From NCBI GenBank assembly GCA_018292915.2, contig JACVVK020000058.1:294501-358500 (forward strand): a stretch of DNA of 64,000 nucleotides, given 5' to 3'. Position 1 is the first letter of the stretch. Each line of letters begins with the position of its first letter. The notes under the pieces were generated by a model that saw only the letters and a program-made list of their open reading frames with translations, was not told the DNA's origin and did not search any database. The position numbers were made by a program, and so were the translations under genes. This document shows positions 1 through 8,874 of the stretch, one piece after another. The DNA is from Batillaria attramentaria (Eukaryota; Mollusca; Gastropoda; Batillariidae).

Positions 1-420
1 GCTGATACTTTGCGTCAGTACGCGTGCGGCTTTTCTTTGTGAGGCGTATGGCTTGTGGAGGAAATGTGTTTGGAGTACAAATTTTCCACTGACCATAACG
101 GCTGTAGTGATTTTTTTTCTGATTCTTTTGTATATTTTTTTACGACACCAGAAACACATTATCGATGTATAATTCGAGCGATTCTGAGATATAAAATCGG
201 TTTACCAGCACTGTCATGAGGTACGTATGGTTTAGGCTACGTTAAGATTATGAAAGCGACCACCTCCAAAATTCAACCGGATTATAGAGTCCGTATTCAT
301 GCTATCTCTTTCCCTAAAATGAAGTGATTTAAATAAATACTACGCCTGTAAACGCCAGATAACCGACTTTTCCCAAAAGGGCGCTTGAGTATTTTCGGAG
401 ACACACGAACGGACAGAATT

Positions 421-489
<69 letters not shown>

Positions 490-690
490 GGCGGAGAAGT
501 GCGTTCGGTGCACCATACACGTCACCATCGATGACGCGCGCGTTACGTCATTGTCAGAGTTACACTTGCAAAATCGTCTTTACGGGAGATCAGCAGCGAC
601 GTGCGTTTCTAACACAGAGGCTTGCCCATGAGTGTGGAAAATTTAACCCGTACTATGATGTTGTTTCCATTACTCTGGAAACAACATAAA
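1..690 (+). repeat. AC-bearing interspersed repeat, copy in unit A D2-D3 intron
   Basis: A 0.7 kb repeat with an internal (AC)n tract (about 425-484). It ends in a palindrome, GTTGTTTCCA...TGGAAACAAC, near 662-687. Related copies lie near 2991, 13515, 29330, 38914 and 46784. Copies in A, D and E sit at the same intron position, so that insertion predates those duplications. No coding capacity; probably a non-autonomous DNA transposon or foldback. Confidence 0.6.
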
Positions 691-942
691 AACAAACACA
701 AAACACAAACCCGAAGAAAACAAAACAAAACAAAACAAAAACAACAAACAATACACGGCATTTAAATATGGGAGGGTTTGTCTTCATGCACTTAAAGCGA
801 GAGAACCCCCCCCCCCAAAAAAAAAAAAAAAAAAAAAATTAATAAAAAAATAAATAAATAAATAAATAAATAAATAAAATAAATAAATCAAACACCCTGA
901 ATCTAATTATTGAAAAATTACCAAAATCAAAGGTATACATAC

Positions 943-1925
943 ACTCAAGTCTCACAGTGAAACGTCTTGACGCTTTCCTGAAGTCAGATCCACCAGTACT
1001 GACTGCGTTGCATCGGACGATCTTCCCATCATCAGATGGTACACGAGGTGTGAACGTGCACGTGCTGCCCGTGATACCATTATCACACCCTACAGATGAC
1101 CAGGTGTATGATGGTGTAGGGTAGGAGTCCCGATCTCGACACGTGAGAGTGAGACTCCTTGATCCGTCAGTTGGGAATGGTGACTGTCCACTGATCTCCA
1201 TCGTGTTGTCTGAAGGTCCATCTAGATATATCAAGAATTATAAATAAACACTTGAAGACAGTATAACACGCTTCGGTCGAATCCGCAATCGAAATAGAGT
1301 TTTGTTCGACTTGTTCCATTAAAACAACAACAAATATTTTCGACTTAAGCGTGTTTGTCTAAAATGTGTGATTAATTGAATGGAAAAAAAGTCAAATAAA
1401 TAAATAAAAAAACCTTCATCCGTTAAATGCGAAGGTAATCGGCAAGTCACCGACTCAATACGTTAGTTTACTGACTTCAAAGGAAAGACATGGTATGACG
1501 AAAAGAAAATTCCTTCTTGTCACATTACTTACACGCTACAAGCAGTGTGTATGTTGTTGTAGTGGTCTGACCGTTCATCACCATCTGACACACGTACTGA
1601 GTCCCGTTGTCCGGTCTCCCCACGTGACGTATCAACAGCTGTGACGTGTCGGAATGACCTGGCCAGTTCAAGGACTCCGGTGACACCCCGGTTGGCGAGA
1701 GACAGGTACAGTGTAGTTGAGATCCATCGTCAACATCTTGTGGGCAGTTTGTTGTTGGAGGCAATATTAAACCTTTAAATGGCGACGGAACAAACCGTAG
1801 TGTACGTAATATATTGAGACAAGTATTCACAGAAAGCTACAATAATTACGAAAACAACACCAGCAGTCTCTGTCTGTGTGTTTGTCTCTACACTTACAAG
1901 TTAATGCTTGTTGTAATGTGCGTGC

Positions 1926-1964
<39 letters not shown>

Positions 1965-2295
1965 ATGTCTACATTTTAGGATTTGAACGAAGATTTTTTT
2001 TTCAAACGGCACGTTTGCAAACTGGTAAAGTTATATATCAGTTTCAGGTAGTGTGGTGTTTAAAACGTTTCTAAAGGTCTGCCTGTCTGCTTGTCTGTCT
2101 GTCTGTCTGTGTCTGTCTCTCTTCAATAGAGATTAGCCGCGAAATAGTCTTTGTAGCTTGCGCCGCGTGAAGCCCTAACTAACTAACAAACTAACTCTTC
2201 TATAGGTATCGGGAAATACAACATGACATAAACCTACCTTGCACAGCCGCAATGCACACATAACCTGCAAACAACAACGTCACGGAAGCCTTCAT
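943..2295 (-). CDS. Unit A, IgSF receptor gene, 5' part (leader s1, Ig D1, Ig D2); runs off left edge
   Basis: Exons on the minus strand: leader s1 2238-2295 (starts MKASVTLLFAGY, hydrophobic, ends in phase 1 before GTAGGT), D1 1533-1772 and D2 943-1221. The leader directs secretion. D1 has the Ig hallmarks of two spaced Cys, a Trp (NWPGHS) and the F-strand motif DNGTQYVC. D2 has LTLTC, YTW and DDGKIVRC, plus an extra Cys pair in the middle. Donors are GTAAGT (D1) and GTATGT (D2); all junctions are phase 1, so each exon is a cassette. D3 onward would lie left of base 1. All three exons are open. D1 matches unit E D1, and D2 differs from E at only a few bases. Role as a cell-surface recognition receptor is inferred from architecture; the ligand is unknown. 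Confidence 0.8.
1931..1961 (+). repeat. (GT)n microsatellite in leader-D1 intron of unit A
   Basis: A GT run at the same place in the s1-D1 intron of A-E, with different lengths (B 19211-19267, C 33115-33174, D 40966-41019, E 48665-48706). Confidence 0.85.
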
Positions 2296-2630
2296 GATTT
2301 CACTCCATATAGCGAGTCTCCCCACAAATAGAATGACGATTCAGCCTGGCTTGAGGCAAACGTTCACATTCTACAGGAATTGTCGAAATCTTGGTTTGAG
2401 CCTTTGTCGTTTGCGATGCAGCGAGCATGTCAGAGAATAACAGACCCAACATACAGTCGTGTCAAGATTCTGACTTCCCGAACACAGAGAACGGTTGTCA
2501 AGGCTGTGACGTTTCTCCAGACAATGATACTTTCACGCACACGGTGACGTAACGAAACCTGCGTCAGCACCACAGACAATATTGTGGCAGGAACAAAGCC
2601 ACGTGTTCGATACGAATTCGAGAGGACTGT
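2296..2630 (-). promoter_or_regulatory. Unit A s1 5' UTR and promoter-proximal block
   Basis: A block conserved upstream of every s1 (units A-F). It includes the 5' UTR stretch with GACAATTCCTGTAGAATGTG and, further upstream, TGACGTAA at 2545-2552, a CRE/ATF-like octamer. No TATA box is obvious. Promoter function is inferred from position and conservation between units. Confidence 0.4.
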
Positions 2631-2703
2631 CTGTCTGTCTCTCTCTGTAAACTTACAATAAAATAAAATAAAAATAGGAAAATCCAACGTGACATGTACT
2701 TAC

Positions 2704-2761
2704 CTTGTACACCTGTAATGCATTCAAAAACAATAAACAAAAACGTTACTGAAGCCTTCAT
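2704..2761 (-). CDS. Unit A second leader exon s2 (alternative first exon)
   Basis: Encodes MKASVTFLFIVFEC... and ends in phase 1 before GTAAGT, so it can splice to D1 just as s1 does. It lies about 410 bases upstream of s1. Its upstream block is nearly the same as that of s1, so it looks like a duplicated first exon with its own promoter. This is the only s2 in the window that keeps both ATG and frame. Confidence 0.6.
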
Positions 2762-2975
2762 GATTTCACTCCTGATAGCGAGTCTCCCCACAAATAGGAT
2801 GACGATTCAGCCTGGCTTGAGGCAAACGTTCACATTCTACAGGAATTGTCGAAATCTTGCCGTTAACCTCTGTCGTTTGCGATGCAGCGAGCATGCCAAG
2901 AATAACAGACCCAACAAACAGTCGTGTCAACATACTAGCTTCCCGAGAATAGAAAATAGTTGCCAAGGGAGACTG
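2762..2975 (-). promoter_or_regulatory. Unit A s2 5' UTR and promoter-proximal block with X-box-like site
   Basis: Shares the same 5' UTR-like segment with the s1 block. At 2959-2973 it has GTTGCCAAGGGAGAC, which fits the RFX X-box consensus RYYNYY-N(1-3)-RRNRAC. The site recurs upstream of s2 in B, C, D and E. A related GTTGCCATGGGAAGAC lies upstream of the leader at 61132. Binding by RFX is inference. Confidence 0.35.
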
Positions 2976-2990
2976 TAATGTAGCTCTTTT

Positions 2991-4080
2991 TATGTTGTTT
3001 CCATAGTAATGGAAACAACATAATAGGACGGGCTAAAATTTCCACGTTCATAGGCAAGCATCTGTGGTACAAACGCACGTCACTGCCGATCTCCCGCAGA
3101 GACGATTTTGCAAGTGTAACTCTGACAATGACGTAAGAAAACTTGCGTCATCGATGCTGACGCGTATGGTGTTCCGAACGCACTTCTCCTCCTCAGTGAG
3201 TGCCGTCTGTGCGGATGTGCGTGTGTGTGTGCGTGTGTGAATTGTGTCCAGGCCCGTTTCTTCGAAAATACTCAACCGAATGGCTTCAAATTTGGGGTAT
3301 CCAAATATATCAAAATGTTACATTAGACGTTTCAAGCGTGTGATGATTGCTTAAGTGATTTGGGAGTTATCGCCCTTTTGAGACAAGTTGGTTGTCTTTC
3401 GTGTACAGGCGTAATATTTATTTAAATCACTCAATTTTTTGGCAGTAGATAGCTTGAATACGGACTCTGAACAGAATCACTACTAGAAAATGGTCGCTCT
3501 TATAGTTTTCATGTAAACCGAGTCTGAGTTGACATTGCATGTGAACCCAGTTCAGATGCCTATTTCTCCGAAAATACTGAACCGATCGATTTCAAATTTG
3601 GGATTTCTAAATGAATCAAGATTGTTGAATAGAAGGCCCGATCCAGGTACGATTGCACACATGATTTGCGAGTTATCGCCCTTTTCAGAAAAAGTGGCTT
3701 TCTGGCGTTTAAAGGCGTAATATTTACCTAAACCACTCCATTTTTGGGACATAGATAGCATGAATACGGACTCTCAACTCAGTGAATTTTGGAGGTTGTC
3801 GCTTTTATACTTTTGGCGTAAGCCGTACCTGATGAAAGTGCTGGTGAACACACTTTAGATCTCAAAATCGCTCCTACTATACATAGATAATGAGCCTGGG
3901 GTGCCATAAAAAATATACAAAAAAATTAGAAAAATTCACTGCAGCCGTTATCGTCAGTTGACTCGAAAATTTGTACTCACAGCACATTTCCTCTGCAAGC
4001 CACACGCCTCACAAACATCGAAGAAGAGACGCACGCGCACTGACGTAAAGTAAGTGCGTCATGTCTGATTGACGTGATGC
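2991..4080 (-). repeat. AC-bearing interspersed repeat, inverted copy upstream of unit A
   Basis: Reverse-complement relative of the repeat at 1-690. It begins with a palindrome (TATGTTGTTTCCAT, then ATGGAAACAACATA, 2991-3022) and keeps the GTGTGTGT stretch and flanking blocks. A degenerate internal duplication around 3400-3850 repeats the motif 'accactccatttttgg'. It opens a larger insertion that runs to about 6660. Confidence 0.5.
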
Positions 4081-5044
4081 TGTTTTTTCTTGGGGGTGTC
4101 TCGCCACTTTCTTTCGGAATTCCTCTGTTTGGAGACGTGGTGTTGTATTTTACTTATGCTATGTCGCCATCATCGTGCACTCGCAGAGATGATACGGGAT
4201 ACAACAGACTACAACTCCAATACAATAATTGAACAGAATATGCGCGGAGAACAAATTCATGAAAGAAGAAGAATCCAGAACGCTGTGCAGGGCTGCTTAC
4301 GTACTGAACAGGTCAGATCTAGAACATTCCTCAACTTACTGTAAGGCTCGAAATCTCTCCAAGGTGACGTAATCTACTGACGTTACTGCACCAGCATGTT
4401 CTGGGATGGCCTAGAAATTATTTTGCATCGAAATGCAGGTATCTTTTCGCAAGAGTCTCTACAACTTGACATGTGGAAAGCGGGAATTTCAGTGGGTTTC
4501 GTTTTTGCCACTGACTCACACTCAGAAGCATAATGCAAAGATCTTGGAAACATAAAGATAGTTCACTTACCTCCCTTTGAGGGACAACGCGTAAGAGTTG
4601 TCTGCGCGCATTAGCGCGCATCCCGCAGATCTACGCAGTTGTTTGACCCAACCCTACACTAGCCGCCGTAAAACATTTTAAGAAAATGAACAAAAACGAA
4701 GATGTCAGCGACTGCCAGGTGGTCTCCCCCCATATATTTCGCATGTGTTTTAGGCCTATGGAAAACATAAGTACTCTCAAAGTTCCGGAGGACGAAAGAA
4801 AGATCTAGTTTGGCTTTCACTGCTGTACGTAGGCTACGCAGTGCATTTCGTTCGATGTGTTCAAGTAAAACTAGTACGGAACACAGAAAGATCGAATGTG
4901 CGAGAGATCCAAAGATGGACGCATCCGCTGAATACTTCCTGCTAACTCAGCATTAATCATATCTGCGACCGACGATCCAGCAGATTCTATGTTGTGATAT
5001 GGTTTTACAATGGTTAGAACGAAGTTCAGCCGGATGATTTTGTT

Positions 5045-5079
<35 letters not shown>

Positions 5080-6201
5080 CTGAATTTAGATGCAGGTAGA
5101 CGCTAGCACAATTTAAGTCACCGTGATTTGTAAAGTTGTCAGGGAAAAAAATTACGCTGTATCTGCGTCAGCCGCGTGTGTTTACTGTTAGTTTACACTG
5201 CATGCACACGTACCACTTGAGGTCTTTTTTTTTTTCTTTTTTTTTTTTTGGACAAGAAAGCGAAAAAAAAAATGTTTGTTTTTCAACAGGAATACCAAAA
5301 GAAGTATTTCCCCGTTTATATTTGTCTGTTATTTGAACAATTCGGCGCAGAACACAATTGCATGCTTTTGTGATCGCTTTCCACTTTCCGCCATGCTGTC
5401 ACTATAGGGGCCAGATCTAGGATGCGCGCTAATGCGGGCAGACAACTCTTCGCGTTGTCCCGCTATATGTCTCTCTTACGACACTCTCTGGAGCACAGAG
5501 TCTTTCAGTGGAAAGTACCTCTGTGCACAGTGGGGAAATGGCGCTCACTGCGCTACCGTGACGGGCCTAAATTGTCTCGGTGCTCTCAAACACAAGGTCG
5601 CGCACTATGTCATCCTTGACCAGCTTTGAACCCAGAGGGATCCTCAGTGGCGCAAGTGATTAGCAGGCTGTCTTCAGAGTGAAAGTAGGCGTGTTTCTGA
5701 ATCAGAGACATACATAACCTGTCTCTGTCTGAATGGACAGATCTATTATTACATTCAGTCCTAGAGCACGGGTGTGTATGCTTTTGTAATCGTCTCTTAT
5801 TCCACCACAAGGCAGGTACGTGATCGTCTGCACCGTGCAATAATACTTGCCTGTAGAGTGCAACACCCTTGCCTGTCAGAGTGCAACCCCCTTGCCGTTT
5901 ACTCACATCCTGTTGGATCAGTCTACCACGTAAACAGTGCCATCAAAGCGCAACAATAATTGTCCGCTGGCAAAGATTTTGCCCAAACGAAAAGTGGTCG
6001 GATATTCAAGACTTCGTTTCAAATCGAATCATATGACACACAAGTCTCTGCTTTTCTAAAAAAAAAATTCGCCATTTTTAAAAATGGCGCTGGGTGTAAG
6101 CAGTCACATTTTCACGCCCCGCCGAAAAGGGACTGCACTCTGGAGTCTACTCTTACGAGGGCAGGAGTGACGCGTCTTTCTGATTCCAAGGTCTTTGCAT
6201 A

Positions 6202-6235
<34 letters not shown>

Positions 6236-6640
6236 GGGGAGGGGGGGTGCGTGCGTGCGCGCGCAAGCGCGCGTCTAAGGCGAGAGAGAGAGAGAGAGGG
6301 TCTCTTCTCCGATACCAGTAAGCAATCGTCTGTCAGTCAGGTCTGCGGGAAGTAACTCTGTCAAAGGGGAACGACTTTATTACAAGAATTCATTCACCCA
6401 TGTAGAACCTCGCATACGCCAACAAGTTGTGACGTCAACCAGCTAGGCGAGCTCACACGACCTCATGTGTTTGGGTTTTTGCAAGTGCATAGAGGCACGA
6501 TAAGGGTTTTCAGTACTTTCTTTATGTCAGCATGCTTGATGTCAGAGAGCTTGCGTTCCGGCGTGTGCGCGCGGGCTGCATACATGACACAACGACTACG
6601 ACTGTGACTACAGCAGGTCATTGAATGGAAACAACATATT
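4081..6640. other. Rest of the A-B intergenic insertion, no gene recognised
   Basis: No open frame here resembles a known protein. It holds (GT)n at 5044-5078 and (GT)n plus a G-rich patch at 6203-6250. An inverted repeat of about 55-60 bases lies at roughly 4570-4632 and 5412-5465 (shared core GATGCGCGCTAATGCG). A stretch near 5640-5670 is faintly SINE-like. The right limit near 6625-6638 carries ATGGAAACAACATA, the inverse of the left terminus at 2991. Confidence 0.4.
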
Positions 6641-6830
6641 GGGCTGGTGGCCATCTTGTTTTACGTCGGCCTGAATTATCTCCTGTAAATGACGTATACT
6701 GTATAGAGAAATTGGATCTCTCTCTCTCTCTCTCTCTCTGCGTCACTCTGTCTGTCTGCCTCTCTCTCTCTCTATCTCTCTCTCTCTGCGTCACTCTGTC
6801 TGTCTACCTCTCTCTCTATCTCTCTCTCTC

Positions 6831-7000
6831 GGGGAGCCGGGATAGCCGAATGGTAGAGCGTTGAACTCCCAATGCTCGGGTCGTGAGTTCGAATCGCGGC
6901 TGGGGCCACAAATTTCTGCTGGCCTTTTTCTCGTTGCCCCGTCTTTGATGTCACCCACGCGTGGTGGAAAAGGACGCTAAACTTCCAAACACCCACCCAC
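6831..7000 (+). repeat. tRNA-derived SINE, A-B intergenic copy
   Basis: The head is tRNA-like, with an A-box region (AGCCGAATGGTAGAGCG) and B-box-like GTGAGTTCGAATCG. The body runs to AAAAGGACGCTAAAC and a CACCCACCCA tail, set in (CT)n. The same copy lies at the orthologous place between B-C, C-D, D-E and E-F, so it predates the array. Confidence 0.75.
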
Positions 7001-7100
7001 TCTCTCTCTCTCTCTCCGTCCGTCTCTCATTTAAAATCTGACTGTTGTGAGTGAAAAATTCACCAGCACTTTCAGGCAAAGAAATTAAAATCTCGATACG

Positions 7101-7106
7101 TTTATT
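7101..7106 (-). terminator. Unit B polyadenylation signal AATAAA
   Basis: AATAAA on the minus strand, about 1.77 kb below the stop codon of unit B, at the same place in every unit. It sets the likely 3' end near 7080. Confidence 0.55.
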
Positions 7107-8874
7107 GTCAGGCACACAAGAACCAAGAACGCTGTGGAACGGTCACGTGGGGCACATTGTAGTATGTGAAATCACTCTGGTGGCTCCGGTTCGATCTTTT
7201 TAAGAGATTTTCTCTACAACAGACGTGCAGCACAGGATACGAAGAGTATGTCAAGAAAGTCACCAACGCGGTCTTAATGGCCAAAAGAAATATCTGTTCA
7301 TTTGGGAAACCGATTCTGATTTAGAGGATAAGGGAGTAAGTGTAGATAAAACGCAGGTTAACGGCCAGATGGTGTCGTCCATTCATGGACGAGATATTGG
7401 CGATCAGAGCAAAGTGAAGACTTTGCTCGAGGCCGTTATTTCTCTGCTATGAGAGGCTTCGCTATGAGCAATCCTTCTTCCTAATACGTGGGGAATGGTT
7501 GGTGCATATGCACTGGACACATGGACAGAACTATGCGGGATATTTTTTTGTTACATACGGATGTCAGGGGTCTGGTGGTCCTACGTAGTAATTCTGTTGC
7601 AGGGGAAAACATGAAGACTGCAGCGGTGTTGCTTTCCGATAAGTTTTGTACGTCTTAATCACGATTTTAAGTTGGCACGGGAAACTTACAGTGGGCTAGT
7701 AGAGAACTTTGTCGAGTATCAAACCTTACGGGGAGGGTATACACGATCACGGAGATTGTTGTTGCCATTTGTGGTAAAGGCATTACACTTTCTGTTTGGG
7801 ACACTATCTGATTCAGATCTAAATCGTGAACTTTGTGAGCGCCTGTTTTCTCCTCACAACATTGCAAACATACAGACTTTAAGTCATCGCAAAATACTGA
7901 CTTGAGTTTCAGACTAAAGAATCAGACGTATACATCAGAAATCAATTAGTTTATAACTTCATATGTATGTATTGAATTAAGAGACCCGGTCTGAATGCCC
8001 TCAGCGGCCTCAAACTTATACTTAGGCAGGGTAATACGTTAGTGATTCATTTCTATTGTTGGAATACAATTATCAGTGAGATCTTTTCCCCTACACACCA
8101 GCAGAATTGTTTCCGATTAAAATTAAACGAAAATGAGACAAGGTAATGGTGACGACGACTTCAAGGAGTCTGATCAAAGTCTGGCGTGAGAGGAACTCTG
8201 TTCCTGTCGTTACTGTATTGTATCATTGTATTCTCAGAATCCTTGTTTATATATGCATAACGCCCTCCCCCTGGTGACTCCTTCTCTCTGTCTGGTTTCT
8301 TCTTCAGTTCTTGCGCTTGTGATGGTTTTCATTGTCGGTCTTCATGGGGCTGGCGGGTTCTTCTGGAGATCTTGGAGTTTGTTCCAATGGCGGTAGTTTT
8401 TGCTGGTATTTTCAAAAGATTTCCGTCTCATTGCAGACATAGAGGGTAATGTCTTCTTTCTGGAATTAGCATTCGTGTTCCCAGGTTTATTGGATACGTG
8501 TGGAGTGTGAAGTCCAAATTTTGGAGTGGTTTCCGCACGTCTGGCTTATTCTGCAAGAGTTGGATATGCAGTGAAATTAAGTGATAGAATTAGCTACTGA
8601 TATCTGCTTACCTAATACATCCAGCCCCTTCTTTTCCCCACGAGATTTCCAACATTTAAATCAGCAATACTGTATACAAGGTACACCCTAACTTTGCAAC
8701 AAACCGTTTATTTACCACAAGATCCTTGCGAACGAACGAGCTAAAATTCAACATTTTTTCCCCCGATTAATTTGATTTAAAGAGATCTCAGTACACTATA
8801 GTTATGAACAAAACAGCAGTCTCATTGATTTACGAAAAGAAATTGAAGCGGTCTGATTGGTCACCTGTGTGTTC
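7107..8874 (-). other. Unit B 3' UTR region
   Basis: From the TM-exon stop to the poly(A) signal. It includes donor-like GTAAGC at 8606-8611 and a cytoplasmic-exon relic at 8304-8550. Short open frames on the plus strand (7225-7452, 7672-7905) recur in other units but are explained by overall DNA conservation. Confidence 0.5.
8304..8550 (-). pseudogene. Relic cytoplasmic-tail exon in unit B 3' UTR
   Basis: A splice acceptor (CTCTTGCAG) precedes 8550, and the stretch ends at a TGA codon (8304-8306). The last part reads KLPPLEQTPRSPEEPASP, then MKTDNENHHKRKN and stop, matching the end of the unit G tail exon (KLPPLEPAPRSPEEPAS... KRKN stop). Upstream the frame is broken; a stop follows NETEIF. 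It lies after the functional stop, so it is probably untranslated. Confidence 0.55.

Noticed and set aside
297..528. Cys-Val or Thr-His repeat proteins
   Set aside because: Translations of (AC)n/(GT)n microsatellites, with lengths that change between copies.
6834..6907. tRNA genes with A and B boxes
   Set aside because: The heads are part of SINEs with a conserved non-tRNA body. The cloverleaf is degenerate and copies are repeated in spacers.
7225..7905. Plus-strand open frames of 75-77 codons recurring in each unit
   Set aside because: They lie in the 3' UTR opposite the genes. Units with small indels break them (23 kb copy), they show no codon-biased conservation by eye, and no domain is recognised.
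8612..8864. A functional intermediate cytoplasmic exon ending at the GTAAGC donor near 8611 in unit B
   Set aside because: A good donor exists, but every acceptor choice I tried meets an in-frame stop, and no tyrosine motif like that of unit G is visible; at most a non-coding 3' UTR exon.
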